DNA from: CAZBME01 sp964645835
GTDB lineage: Bacteria > Desulfobacterota > Syntrophia > Syntrophales > UBA8958
Direction: 5' to 3'
Assembly (NCBI GenBank): GCA_964645835.1
Contig: CAZYDG010000013.1
Location: 1-33,021, forward strand
Length of the DNA: 33,021 nt
A program made the translations under genes and the position numbers. The stretch's first letter is position 1, and each line of letters begins with the position of its first letter. The notes under the pieces are model-generated. The model worked only from the letters and a program-made list of their open reading frames with translations, was not told the DNA's origin and ran no database searches. Positions 1-8,083 of the stretch are shown one piece after another.

Positions 1-63
1 TTCCGAATATACCTCTTCAAATCGCATCCTCCGGATCTCCTGTAGCATCTCCGTCTGTCGCAT
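1..63 (-). CDS. Transposase N-terminus, partial (runs off the left edge)
   Basis: An open frame on the minus strand begins with ATG at 63 and leaves the window after 21 codons (begins MRQTEMLQEIRRMRFEEVY). A good Shine-Dalgarno, GGAGGTGAT, lies just upstream. The opening resembles the N-terminus of IS1202/ISNCY-type transposases with a helix-turn-helix start, as far as I can recall. That family call rests on 21 residues and is tentative. The adjacent pair of 12-bp direct repeats looks like the tip of an insertion sequence and supports a mobile-element origin. The catalytic domain is outside the window, so whether the element is intact cannot be seen. Confidence 0.5.
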   Translation of the reverse strand, partial: MRQTEMLQEIRRMRFEEVYSE

Positions 64-87
64 CGATCACCTCCATAGGTGATCTTA

Positions 88-122
88 ACAAACCGGACAG
101 ATTGTGTGCTACAAACCGGACA
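88..122. repeat. Insertion-sequence end with two direct repeats
   Basis: The 12-mer ACAAACCGGACA occurs at 88-99 and again at 111-122, a spacing of 23 bp. Both copies lie between the transposase start and the promoter of the next gene. Tandem subterminal repeats are typical of transposase-binding sites at IS ends. The outer boundary of the element is probably just beyond 122, but no target duplication can be assigned because the other end is outside the window. Confidence 0.5.
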
Positions 123-156
123 TATCACGTACTCCCAACAATCCAAAAAAAAATCC

Positions 157-185
157 TTGACAGCATTCAAAATCTTTCGTATTTT
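157..185 (+). promoter_or_regulatory. Sigma70-type promoter for the tetR-fad operon
   Basis: A perfect -35 hexamer TTGACA (157-162) is followed after 17 bp by TATTTT (180-185), a 4/6 match to the -10 consensus. A run of nine A residues just upstream could act as an UP element. The -10 box ends five bases before the palindromic operator at 191, so a repressor bound there would cover the transcription start. The promoter lies about 35 bp outside the insertion-sequence tip. Confidence 0.65.
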
Positions 186-190
186 ACAGC

Positions 191-213
191 ATGACCGTTA
201 GTCATAAAATGAC
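191..213. promoter_or_regulatory. Palindromic operator, probably for the TetR regulator
   Basis: ATGAC-CGTTA-GTCAT at 191-205 is an inverted repeat, and a third ATGAC half-site follows at 209-213. It lies immediately downstream of the -10 box and upstream of the tetR ribosome-binding site. TetR-family fatty-acid regulators commonly bind such ATGAC/GTCAT palindromes, so autoregulation is inferred. This layout also argues against translation starting at the ATG at 191, which would fall inside the operator. Confidence 0.6.
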
Positions 214-268
214 TGGCCTTCAGAAATTGAAATTTACATCAAAAGTACCTATCCAAGGAGCTTTGCTC

Positions 269-910
269 ATGGGAATCGAGGCCCGTAGAAAACGCGTTAA
301 AGAAATCCGGCGGCAAGCAATACTCAAGGCTGCCCGGAAGCTTTTTTTTGAAAAAGGATTCAAGAATGTCACGGTAGAAAGTATCGCCAAAAAAGCTGAC
401 ATCAGCAAAGGTGCCGTGTATCTTCATTTCAAAAGCAAAGAAGAGATATACGCGCAGATCCTGCTCAGCGATGTCGAGCGTCACCACCTTATAATGTCCG
501 GATTGATGAAGTCCGGAAAGAGCGCCACCGAAACTCTCATGATTTTGTCCCAGAGTTATATCGATTTTTTCCTTAATGATCGTGAGTTGTTTCGGATATT
601 GATGAATTATATGCTGCATACGGAGCATATGAATTTACCCGAAGAAATGGACAAGGAAATTGTAAAGGCCGTTAATCGTAATATGGATATGGTCTTGGAA
701 GGCTTCAAGATGGGAATCGAATCGGGAGAATTTCCGCCGTTCATGAATCTTTTTCTCAATCGGAATGCTGTTTGGGGATTACTCAACGGTGCTATTTCAT
801 TACATCTGTTTACAGGTCCGGAATCAAAAAGAGAAGAAAGGATTCGCTCAACCATCAGGGAAGGTATGGAGATCTATCTTACCGGATTGAAGAAAAGTAT
901 GCAAACTTAG
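269..910 (+). CDS. TetR/AcrR-family transcriptional regulator (FadR-like)
   Basis: 213-residue TetR-type repressor. The N-terminal helix-turn-helix spans about residues 8-55, with the typical TVESIAKKADISKGAVYLHF recognition segment. The rest is a helical ligand-binding domain without recognisable specificity motifs. I chose the ATG at 269 because AAGGAG (255-260) lies 8 nt upstream. The longer in-frame start at 191 has no ribosome-binding site and overlaps the palindromic operator. It heads an operon with a fadN-like gene (142-bp gap) and a thiolase. By family precedent it would repress beta-oxidation genes and release DNA on binding an acyl-CoA; the ligand is inferred from the neighbours, not seen. 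Confidence 0.85.
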   Translation: MGIEARRKRVKEIRRQAILKAARKLFFEKGFKNVTVESIAKKADISKGAVYLHFKSKEEIYAQILLSDVERHHLIMSGLMKSGKSATETLMILSQSYIDFFLNDRELFRILMNYMLHTEHMNLPEEMDKEIVKAVNRNMDMVLEGFKMGIESGEFPPFMNLFLNRNAVWGLLNGAISLHLFTGPESKREERIRSTIREGMEIYLTGLKKSMQT

Positions 911-1052
911 AAAGACGGAGCGGAAAGATAGCTGTAGATATACCTGCAGCGGAATAAATTAATTAATCCTTACGGATGACGGAGAACCATGCCGACCAAT
1001 TGTGCATACATGAAGTAACCGGCAACTGTAAGCTATAACAAGGAGGAAGATT

Positions 1053-3470
1053 ATGGGTTATGAAATCAGGAAAGCTGCCGTTTTAGGGGCAGGCGTTATG
1101 GGAGCGACCATTGCGGCGCATCTGACAAATGCGGGTATCGAATGTTATCTTCTGGATATCATCCCGTTCGAACTGACTGAGGCTGATAAGAAAAAAGGTC
1201 TTACGGAAAAGAGTCCCGCATGGCGGAATAGATTTGCGGCCAATGGCTTGGCTGGTGTCACTAAATCAAAACCGGCCAGTTTCTTCACAAAGAAAAATGC
1301 ATCCATGATTAAAATCGGCAACTTTGAAGACAATCTGAACTGGCTTGCCGATGTTGATTGGGTTTGTGAAGTTGTTGTTGAGAATCTTAAAATCAAACAA
1401 GATCTTTTTGCCAAGGTGGAAAAAATTGTAAAACCCACCTGTATCGTTTCCACCAACACATCTGGTATCCCTATTGTTGATATCAGCGCAAAATTCGGTC
1501 CGGCCCTGAAGAAACATTTTCTTGGGACCCACTTCTTTAACCCCCCCCGCTACATGAAATTAATGGAAATCATTCCCGGTAAGGAAACCGATCCTGATGT
1601 CGTCGATTTCATGATTAAATTCAGCGAACAAAGCCTGGGGAAGGGCGTTGTCATCTGCAAAGACTCTCCTAATTTTGTCGGCAATCGCATCGGTTGTTTT
1701 GATATGGCCAATGCCGCCCGTCTGATGTTGGAAAAAGGACTTAAGGTTGATGAAGTTGATGCCATCGTCAGCAAAGCCATCGGTCGCCCGGGCACGGCCC
1801 TGTTCGGAACCATGGACCTCGTCGGTCTCGATACCGGATATCATGTGACGAAGAACCTCTATGACGCTGTTCCCAATGATGAGTCACGTGATACTTTCGC
1901 TCCACTTGAATACCTGGATAAGATGATGGCGAACAAGTGGCTCGGCAATAAGACCAAGCAAGGGTATTACAAGAAGACGAAGGATGCGAAGGGTAAGACC
2001 GTTAAGCTGGTCCTCGATATTGAGAAGATGGAATATGTACCGGCCACAAAACCTAAGTTTGCATCCATCACGGCTGGCTCAAAGGCTCCCGGCGGTGTGG
2101 CTGCGTCCATGAAAGCCGTATTCAACGGCGATGACAAGGCTGCGGACTATGTTCAGGCATATTTCTGCATGAACTTCATCTATTCAGCCAATCGGGTCGG
2201 AGAAATCTGCGACAATATCATGGCCATCGATAATGCCATGAAGTGGGGCTACAATCATCAGCTCGGACCTTTCGAATCCTGGGATGCCGTCGGCGTGAAA
2301 AAGGCCGTCGAAGTCATGAAAAAGTTGAAGCTGAAAGTTCCCAAGAAGGTCGAAGAGATGCTGAAAAACGGCTTTACCTCCTTCTATACCAGGAAAGAGG
2401 ACGGCCTGTATTACTACGACTTTGATAAGAAGGATTACGTCCTGGCAGAAGCAAACCCGCGCGTGATTCTCCTGCCGCCTCTGAAGGAGCGGAATAAGGT
2501 TATCGCGTCTAACCCCGGCGCGTCCCTGATCGATATCGGCGATGGCGTTGCCTGCCTGGAGTTCCAGACGAAGATGAACGCAATCGACGACGATATGGTT
2601 TCCATGATGTTCCAGGCATGCGACATTGTCGAGAAAGACTTTGTCGGAATGGTGGTGGGAAACCACGCCGCGAACTTCTCTGTCGGCGCCAATGTTTTCA
2701 AGGTGATCGTCGGCGTACAGCAGGCACAATGGGATGTGATTGAAAAAGGGATCGAGGCTCTGCAGAATGCCAATATGCGGATGAAATATCTGACGAAGCC
2801 AGTTGTTATGGCCCCGGCCGGTATGGCTCTCGGCGGCGGTTGTGAAATTGCCATGCACGGCGCACGTTGCCAACCCTGCGGCGAGACCTACATGGGTCTT
2901 GTCGAAGTGGGCGTAGGCGTGATTCCCGCTGGCGGCGGCTGCAAGGAATTGCTGCTTCGCTTGACAGAAGGCATCCCCAGCGGTGTTGTGGAGAATGGTT
3001 TGAACATGCAGTATTATGCGGCCAAGGCCTTTGAAAATATCGCAACGGCGAAGGTATCCACCAGTGCGATGGAGGCCATGGAACTTGGATTTGTCCGCAA
3101 GACGGAAAACATCAGCATGAACAGGGATCAGCAGATCTGGGACGCCAAGAACCTCGTCCTTGCCATGTCCATGTACTACAAACGTCCCCGTCCGGCCTTG
3201 ATTCCCGTCATGGGCGAGAATTTCCAGGGATTTGTCGATGCTCTTCTCTACAATATGCGGCACGGTAATTATATTTCAGACTATGATGTTCATGTAAGCC
3301 GGAAGGTTGCCTATATTCTATCCGGTGGCGAATGCTCGGAAGGTACCTTTGTGACGGAGCAAGACATCCTGGATCTGGAGAAAGAAGCATTCCTGAGCTT
3401 GCTGGGTGAGAAAAAGACTCAGGATCGGATCATGCACATGCTGAATACGGGTAAGCCCCTGCGGAACTAA
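1053..3470 (+). CDS. fadN: 3-hydroxyacyl-CoA dehydrogenase / enoyl-CoA hydratase (FadN-like)
   Basis: 805-residue bifunctional beta-oxidation enzyme, close to the usual length of FadN. The NAD-binding Rossmann domain is N-terminal (GAGVMG at 13-17), with TNTSG and GTHFFNPP carrying the probable catalytic His160. KDSPNFVGNR (203-212) opens the dehydrogenase C-domain, and a second such domain extends to about 440. A crotonase-fold hydratase domain (about 490-700) keeps two glutamates 20 residues apart, E598 in GGGCE and E618, matching the catalytic pair of crotonase. The order (dehydrogenase first, hydratase last) is that of FadN, not FadB. AGGAGGAAG precedes the ATG. Together with the following thiolase it would convert enoyl-CoA to acetyl-CoA, or work in reverse. 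Substrate chain length is unknown. Confidence 0.9.
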   Translation: MGYEIRKAAVLGAGVMGATIAAHLTNAGIECYLLDIIPFELTEADKKKGLTEKSPAWRNRFAANGLAGVTKSKPASFFTKKNASMIKIGNFEDNLNWLADVDWVCEVVVENLKIKQDLFAKVEKIVKPTCIVSTNTSGIPIVDISAKFGPALKKHFLGTHFFNPPRYMKLMEIIPGKETDPDVVDFMIKFSEQSLGKGVVICKDSPNFVGNRIGCFDMANAARLMLEKGLKVDEVDAIVSKAIGRPGTALFGTMDLVGLDTGYHVTKNLYDAVPNDESRDTFAPLEYLDKMMANKWLGNKTKQGYYKKTKDAKGKTVKLVLDIEKMEYVPATKPKFASITAGSKAPGGVAASMKAVFNGDDKAADYVQAYFCMNFIYSANRVGEICDNIMAIDNAMKWGYNHQLGPFESWDAVGVKKAVEVMKKLKLKVPKKVEEMLKNGFTSFYTRKEDGLYYYDFDKKDYVLAEANPRVILLPPLKERNKVIASNPGASLIDIGDGVACLEFQTKMNAIDDDMVSMMFQACDIVEKDFVGMVVGNHAANFSVGANVFKVIVGVQQAQWDVIEKGIEALQNANMRMKYLTKPVVMAPAGMALGGGCEIAMHGARCQPCGETYMGLVEVGVGVIPAGGGCKELLLRLTEGIPSGVVENGLNMQYYAAKAFENIATAKVSTSAMEAMELGFVRKTENISMNRDQQIWDAKNLVLAMSMYYKRPRPALIPVMGENFQGFVDALLYNMRHGNYISDYDVHVSRKVAYILSGGECSEGTFVTEQDILDLEKEAFLSLLGEKKTQDRIMHMLNTGKPLRN

Positions 3471-3482
3471 GATTAAAATAAC

Positions 3483-3526
3483 GGGATCTGCGTCAGGGCT
3501 GACAAAGAGGCCCTGACGCCAGTCCC
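3483..3526 (+). promoter_or_regulatory. Intercistronic stem-loop between fadN and fadA
   Basis: A perfect 10-bp stem, GCGTCAGGGC (3490-3499) with GCCCTGACGC (3510-3519), closes a 10-nt loop. GGGA/TCCC flanks can extend it across a small internal loop. No T-run follows and the thiolase gene continues only 24 bp later with its own ribosome-binding site. It is therefore more likely an mRNA-processing or stability hairpin than a full terminator. Confidence 0.6.
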
Positions 3527-3550
3527 TTCAAGAATTGAAGGAGGAATATC

Positions 3551-4747
3551 ATGATCGATGCTGTTATTGTCGAAGCTGTAAGAAGTCCAGGTGGACGCTA
3601 TAAAAGAGGCGGTCTGGCCGCAACGCGAGCCGAAGAATATGGCCTTCAGGTCATCAAAGGCCTGATGGCACGGGTTCCTCAGTTGGATCCGGCGGATGTG
3701 GATGATCTGATTGTTGGATGCTCATTTCCGGAAGCGGAAACGGGAATGAACTTAGGAAGAATCCTGGCCATGGGAGCAGGTTTGCCGATTTCTTGTTCCG
3801 GCATGACTGTAAATCGCTTCTGTTCATCGGGCGTGCAGGCGATTGCTGACGCCACGGCGAAGATTCGGGCCGGCTGGTCTGAAGTTATCATTGCCGGCGG
3901 TTGCGAGACTATGTCCCATATCCCCATGGGCGGCGTAGCTATGCGGCCCATGCCGGGTTGGAAAATGGACGGCAGTGCACCCTATGTTTATGTCAATATG
4001 GGCATCACGGCGGAAAACGTGGCGGCAAACCACAATATATCCCGTGAAGACCAGGATAAATTCGGTGTGGAGAGCAACAGACGAGCTAATGAGGCAATTA
4101 AGGCAGGAAAATTCAAGGATGAAATCATTCCGATTACGGCAAAGAAGTACAAACTAAGCAAAAGCGGGAAGCGCATCAGTGAAACCGTCGTTTTCGACAT
4201 GGATGATGGTGTCCGCTGGCCGACCACGGTAGAAGATCTGGGCAAATTGAAATCGCCCTTCAAACTGGGTGGTTCCGTTACGGCAGGTAACGCGTCCCAG
4301 ATGACTGATGGAGCCGCATTCAGCCTCTTGATGACGGCTGAAAAAGCAAAGGCTCTCGGCTTGAAACCCCTGGCACGGATGACACACTATGCCGTAGCAG
4401 GTTGCAAAGCTGAAGAAATGGGTGTCGGTCCGGCTTACGCTATTCCGAAGGTTCTGAAGATGGCGGGATTGACGACAAAAGATGTCGATGTCTATGAGAT
4501 CAATGAGGCCTTTGCGTGCCAGGCTATTTATTCATGTCGGGAAATAGGAATCGAGGATCGATACTGGGCGGGAGATATCAACCCCAATGGCGGCGCCATC
4601 GCTCTTGGCCATCCCCTGGGCTGCACCGGCGCAAAACTGACAGCTCAGTTGCTTTATGAGCTGAAACGCCGCAAAGCAAAGCGAGGAATCGTATCCATGT
4701 GTATCGGTGGCGGTATGGGCGCAGCCGGTCTATATGAAATGATCTAA
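3551..4747 (+). CDS. fadA: Acetyl-CoA acyltransferase (thiolase, FadA-like)
   Basis: 398-residue thiolase, the usual length. The acylation cysteine is C91 in NRFCSSG. The second half carries GHPLGCTGAK (His354) and CIGGGMGAAG with the second catalytic Cys384. NEAF, another thiolase signature, is present. AAGGAGGAATATC precedes the ATG. It is the last gene of the tetR-fadN-fadA unit and is followed by a strong terminator, so the module seems self-contained. Catabolic FadA-type thiolysis of 3-ketoacyl-CoA is the natural role beside FadN. A biosynthetic acetoacetyl-CoA thiolase cannot be excluded by sequence alone, although the partner enzyme makes beta-oxidation the better reading. Confidence 0.92.
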   Translation: MIDAVIVEAVRSPGGRYKRGGLAATRAEEYGLQVIKGLMARVPQLDPADVDDLIVGCSFPEAETGMNLGRILAMGAGLPISCSGMTVNRFCSSGVQAIADATAKIRAGWSEVIIAGGCETMSHIPMGGVAMRPMPGWKMDGSAPYVYVNMGITAENVAANHNISREDQDKFGVESNRRANEAIKAGKFKDEIIPITAKKYKLSKSGKRISETVVFDMDDGVRWPTTVEDLGKLKSPFKLGGSVTAGNASQMTDGAAFSLLMTAEKAKALGLKPLARMTHYAVAGCKAEEMGVGPAYAIPKVLKMAGLTTKDVDVYEINEAFACQAIYSCREIGIEDRYWAGDINPNGGAIALGHPLGCTGAKLTAQLLYELKRRKAKRGIVSMCIGGGMGAAGLYEMI

Positions 4748-4765
4748 ACATCAACGTAAGTAAGA

Positions 4766-4804
4766 AAAACCCGTTCTGATGACCATATCAGGGCGGGTTT
4801 TTTT
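4766..4804 (+). terminator. Rho-independent terminator of the fad operon
   Basis: A stem of up to 15 bp pairs 4766-4780 with 4787-4801 around a 6-nt loop, using two internal G-T pairs. It runs directly into a T-tract (TTTTTTT). It begins 18 nt after the thiolase stop codon. Confidence 0.88.
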
Positions 4805-4883
4805 ATGAGTATTGTGTCTTTACAGATCATTTTTAACTTGAAATAGGCTCTCCTTTGAGCTATAGAGCAACGATAAAAATAAA

Positions 4884-4958
4884 GGGCGGTTAACTCAGCG
4901 GGAGAGTGCTACCTTCACACGGTAGAAGTCACTGGTTCAATCCCAGTACCGCCTACCA
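4884..4958 (+). tRNA. tRNA-Val(CAC)
   Basis: 75-nt cloverleaf with every arm visible. The acceptor stem GGGCGGT pairs with ACCGCCT (first pair G-U). The D stem is ACTC/GAGT, and the anticodon stem CTACC/GGTAG encloses a 7-nt loop with anticodon CAC at 4916-4918. A 5-nt variable loop is followed by a T stem ACTGG/CCAGT with loop TTCAATC. The terminal CCA is encoded (4956-4958). It reads the valine codon GUG. It stands alone between the fad terminator and its own terminator. I see no integrase or duplicated tRNA 3' end in the window, so it is not marked as an attachment site. Confidence 0.95.
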
Positions 4959-4969
4959 ATGAAAAATCT

Positions 4970-5016
4970 GGGGTTACCCATTAACTTTGGTGGTTAGCCC
5001 CTTTTCTTATTTTTTT
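4970..5016 (+). terminator. Terminator after tRNA-Val, probably bidirectional
   Basis: GGGG..CCCC arms (about 4970-4980 and 4988-5001) form an imperfect stem with a small bulge. A T-rich tail (TTTTCTTATTTTTTT) follows on the plus strand. On the minus strand the same hairpin is followed by ATTTTTC, so it can also end the transcript of the TPR gene that stops at 5038. Confidence 0.7.
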
Positions 5017-5037
5017 GACCAAAATGCGACAATTCTT

Positions 5038-7044
5038 CTACCAATTAATTCCCTGACTTTTTAAAAAGCCTTGAGATGCTTTATTGCCTAATTTTGACGC
5101 TATTTTAAAGTCTGCTATTGCCTGGCTACTTCTGCCAAGGCGGTAATGAGCAATTCCTCTATTATAATAGGCATCTACATAATTTGGATTAATCCCTATA
5201 GCTCTGTTAAAATCCCCAATTGCCATCTCATAGTTGCCGCGCATTAGATTGACGGTTCCCCGATTGTTATAGGCATCTACATAATTCGGGTTCATCCCGA
5301 TGGCTCGGTCGAAATCCATAATTGCCGAGTCATTGTTGCCGCGAATGAGATCGAGAGCTCCCCGGTTATTATAGGCTTCTGTATAATTCGGGTTAATCTT
5401 GATAGCCATACCAAAATCCGCAATCGCCTGGCGTTGATTGCCAAGTCTATTATAAGCAATTCCCCTGTTATAAAAAGCTTTTGCATATATGGTGTTTAGC
5501 TTGATGGCTCTATCGAAATCGGCAATTGCCATGTTGTAATTGCCGAGGGCGTCATAGGCAACTCCCCGGTTGCAATAGGCAGCAAAAAAGTTAGGACTGA
5601 GATTGATCGCTTTATCAAGATATGCCAATGCCGTGGATGCTTGGCCAATATCTGTAAGCGCTTTTCCGTAATTACTTAACGCCCGCGGTTTATTCGGAGA
5701 TTTTTTTACACAATCGGCCCAAAGGGTATAGTCACTTGCCCAAACCTTATTACGCTCATAGGTCAAAATCGAATTTGTCAGGACCAGTAATATCAGAACG
5801 GCACAACTGATCCACCTGTATCTGTCCCAGAAAAAATAAAAGACGATGCTCGTGAACACGAAAAGAAAACACACTGACGGCAAATATGCCCTATGCTCAA
5901 ATATAACGTCGTTTATGGGAAAAATACTTGATTGCACCGACAAGGCAATGAAAAACCAGATTATTCCAAAGGAAATCAAACGATACCTGCGGAATAACAA
6001 TAGCCCCGCAACAAAAATTCCCGTAAGCGATAATAGACTGAGCAGGGTATGCCATTCAAAAAGACTGTAGGAAATGGGATAATCATAATCCAGATTCTGA
6101 TTTACAGGCAGGATAAGCAGCCTGATATACGCCAGTATGACGCTGAATTGTGTAAGGAAGTAGTCCCAGGCCGTTACGGGATAATGACGACCCTGGTCGG
6201 GAAGAGGGGGTATGGGATTAAATATCCCGAAGTTGATGTTAAAGAAGAAAAGAACAGCAAAAATCCCGAGGACGATGACAGGAATTTGAATGCTCCGGTC
6301 ATTTAAATCGATCTTCCATTTATCGGTCTTTATAAAGCTGAATTCATACAAGACAAAGGTGATAGGCAGCGTAAAGACGAAATCCTTGGTCAGCATACCC
6401 AACACCGCGCAAAGCAGGGAACCCGCATAAAAAAAGAAAATCGGTGTGCTTTTATTACCAGCCCCGAGCCTGCCCTTGATGTACAGGGCTAATGACAACA
6501 GATAAAATAATGTGGCCAATGAAGACAGTCGTTGCACTATGTACGTTACCGACTCTGTAGCAAGCGGGTGCGATACGAAAAGCAATGCGGTAAATAGAGC
6601 CATTGCTCCTTTATATTTGCTTATCGGCTGGGCCTTCATTACAGGCGTTGCCATTGTCAGCAGTACCAGCCAGCCCACCAGCAGGCCATTGATAATATGT
6701 ATCGCGAGATTGACTAAATGGTATCCCCACACATCAAGCCTGTGAATATGGTAATTCAAGGCAAATGACAGATACCCGATGGCGCGGCTGGGGGCAAAAC
6801 TCCACCACTGCTTGACATCAGAAATATTCCATATCGCTGTATTCTCAACAATGTTCGGAATATCATCAAAATGAAATGAACAACCGAACGAGTTGGAATA
6901 AGCTATTATACCAATCAGGGATATAACTATGACAGATACCCAGGCCCACAGAATTTGCCGGGAATTCCTTTCCCTTTCCTCCTTCTCCGGCATATCCCGC
7001 TGTATCTTTATATTCGAATTCTTTACCAGCCGTCTTTTTCCCAT
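5038..7044 (-). CDS. TMTC-like polytopic membrane protein with C-terminal TPR repeats
   Basis: 668 residues. The first roughly 440 hold about ten hydrophobic segments (the first at about 31-50), and an HFDD motif at 58-61 follows the first segment. A luminal acidic motif there is characteristic of GT-C glycosyltransferases and of TMTC proteins. About six TPR units of 34 residues follow (about 455-655), with NPNYVDAYNNRG-type cores, and would face the periplasm. By family analogy it may be a polyprenol-phosphate-sugar-dependent glycosyltransferase, but donor, acceptor and activity are unknown. It lies 49 bp downstream of kdsD, likely the same transcript. The ATG at 7044 has a poor ribosome-binding site. 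An in-frame ATG at 6993 (MPEKEE) is an alternative start. Confidence 0.75.
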   Translation of the reverse strand: MGKRRLVKNSNIKIQRDMPEKEERERNSRQILWAWVSVIVISLIGIIAYSNSFGCSFHFDDIPNIVENTAIWNISDVKQWWSFAPSRAIGYLSFALNYHIHRLDVWGYHLVNLAIHIINGLLVGWLVLLTMATPVMKAQPISKYKGAMALFTALLFVSHPLATESVTYIVQRLSSLATLFYLLSLALYIKGRLGAGNKSTPIFFFYAGSLLCAVLGMLTKDFVFTLPITFVLYEFSFIKTDKWKIDLNDRSIQIPVIVLGIFAVLFFFNINFGIFNPIPPLPDQGRHYPVTAWDYFLTQFSVILAYIRLLILPVNQNLDYDYPISYSLFEWHTLLSLLSLTGIFVAGLLLFRRYRLISFGIIWFFIALSVQSSIFPINDVIFEHRAYLPSVCFLFVFTSIVFYFFWDRYRWISCAVLILLVLTNSILTYERNKVWASDYTLWADCVKKSPNKPRALSNYGKALTDIGQASTALAYLDKAINLSPNFFAAYCNRGVAYDALGNYNMAIADFDRAIKLNTIYAKAFYNRGIAYNRLGNQRQAIADFGMAIKINPNYTEAYNNRGALDLIRGNNDSAIMDFDRAIGMNPNYVDAYNNRGTVNLMRGNYEMAIGDFNRAIGINPNYVDAYYNRGIAHYRLGRSSQAIADFKIASKLGNKASQGFLKSQGINW
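5082..5682 (-). repeat. Tandem 102-bp coding repeats (TPR units)
   Basis: About six tandem units with a period of 102 bp (34 codons) encode the TPR domain. The units near 5180-5400 are most alike; two consecutive ones share NPNYVDAYxNRG. The likeness at DNA level suggests recent duplication or homogenisation within the gene, which could let copy number vary. Confidence 0.7.
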
Positions 7045-7093
7045 AGCTGATAATATAAGAGGGATAATCTATCGTGTCAACAGACTGACTGAA

Positions 7094-8083
7094 TTAGAAG
7101 ACAGACATCTTAAGGCTGCCGCCGCGTCCCAAGATATCATGAAGGTGAATATAGCCTTTGAGTTTTTTCTGACCATTGATAACGACGAAGGTTGTGATCT
7201 CATCTTTTTGCATGGCCTCTATCGTGGCGGCCAAAGAGGTGTTTTCATCAATACTTTTGGGATTTTTCGTCATGAAGAGGTCGATTGCCTGATCCAGCAT
7301 TAAACGTCCTCCCCGAATCAATCGTCTTAGGTCTCCATCAGTGAGGATGCCTTTAAGGGCGCCTTTGCCGTCCGTAATCAGGACAAAACCCTTATTTAGT
7401 TCATCCATCTTTTCTATGGCCAGACTTACCGGTGTTCCCGATAGAACTTTTGGCATTTGATCGCCATGAATCATGATATCCCTGACCTTGGCAAGGAGCC
7501 GCAACCCCAGATTACCGCCCGGATGGAATTTGTGAAAATCTTTTTCTCTGAAATCACGTTTTTCAATCAGGGCCACTGCCAGGGCATCACCCATAGCGAG
7601 AGTAGCCGTAGAACTGGATGTCGGCGCCAATCCAAAGGGACAGGCCTCTTTTTCCACGCCCACGTCTATGACGATGCCGCTGCATCTGGCCAGAGATGAT
7701 TGAGGGTTTCCTGTAAAGACGATCAATGAACCTCCGATTTGACGGACACTATGGATGATAACGTTCAATTCCTGGGTTTCACCGCTGTTGGATATGGCAA
7801 TGATGACGTCTTCCTTTGTCACGATGCCCAGATCACCGTGCATTCCTTCCACAGGATGGAGAAAAAGGGCCGGAGTTCCCGTGCTGGTGAGAGTGGCGGC
7901 TATTTTTTTTCCGATAATACCTGATTTTCCGATACCGGTTACAATAACCCGACCTTTCGATTGGTATATAAGATCAACGGCTCGCGTAAAATGATCATCC
8001 AGTTTATCAATAAGTTTGAGGATGCTATCGGCCTCTAATTTCAAAACTTCTTTTGCTTTAATTATGGATGAGTCTTTGTTCAT
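7094..8083 (-). CDS. kdsD: Arabinose-5-phosphate isomerase (KdsD/KpsF family)
   Basis: 329 residues, the standard length. The N-terminal SIS sugar-isomerase domain (about 40-175) includes GIGKSGIIG, HPVEGMHGDLG, ISNSGET and TSSSTATLAMGDA. HPGGNLG (about 191-197) is a family hallmark, and two CBS domains (about 205-325) follow. It interconverts ribulose-5-phosphate and arabinose-5-phosphate, the first step to Kdo for lipopolysaccharide, and so implies a Gram-negative envelope. AAGGCGGA precedes the ATG. It is not beside other kds or lpt genes here. It is preceded by a 443-bp gap that must contain its promoter and is followed closely by the TMTC-like gene. Confidence 0.93.
   Translation of the reverse strand: MNKDSSIIKAKEVLKLEADSILKLIDKLDDHFTRAVDLIYQSKGRVIVTGIGKSGIIGKKIAATLTSTGTPALFLHPVEGMHGDLGIVTKEDVIIAISNSGETQELNVIIHSVRQIGGSLIVFTGNPQSSLARCSGIVIDVGVEKEACPFGLAPTSSSTATLAMGDALAVALIEKRDFREKDFHKFHPGGNLGLRLLAKVRDIMIHGDQMPKVLSGTPVSLAIEKMDELNKGFVLITDGKGALKGILTDGDLRRLIRGGRLMLDQAIDLFMTKNPKSIDENTSLAATIEAMQKDEITTFVVINGQKKLKGYIHLHDILGRGGSLKMSVF

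Noticed and set aside
911..1052. A second TetR operator or promoter in the tetR-fadN gap
   Set aside because: I found no ATGAC...GTCAT palindrome and no convincing promoter in these 142 bp; only AT-rich palindromic stretches such as TTAATTAA.
2184..3263. Long open frame (359 codons) on the minus strand opposite fadN
   Set aside because: The plus-strand gene carries continuous, well-recognised enzyme motifs through this region. The antisense product is His-rich, lacks family motifs and has no ribosome-binding site; it is a by-product of codon usage.
4884..5037. tRNA-Val as an integration site for a genomic island
   Set aside because: No integrase and no duplicated tRNA 3' end are seen; the tRNA is followed at once by a terminator and a gene that fits the kdsD unit.
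5082..5682. Regularly spaced repeats that might suggest a CRISPR array
   Set aside because: The period is 102 bp, a multiple of three, the units are coding and translate to canonical 34-residue TPR motifs, and there are no unique spacers or cas genes.
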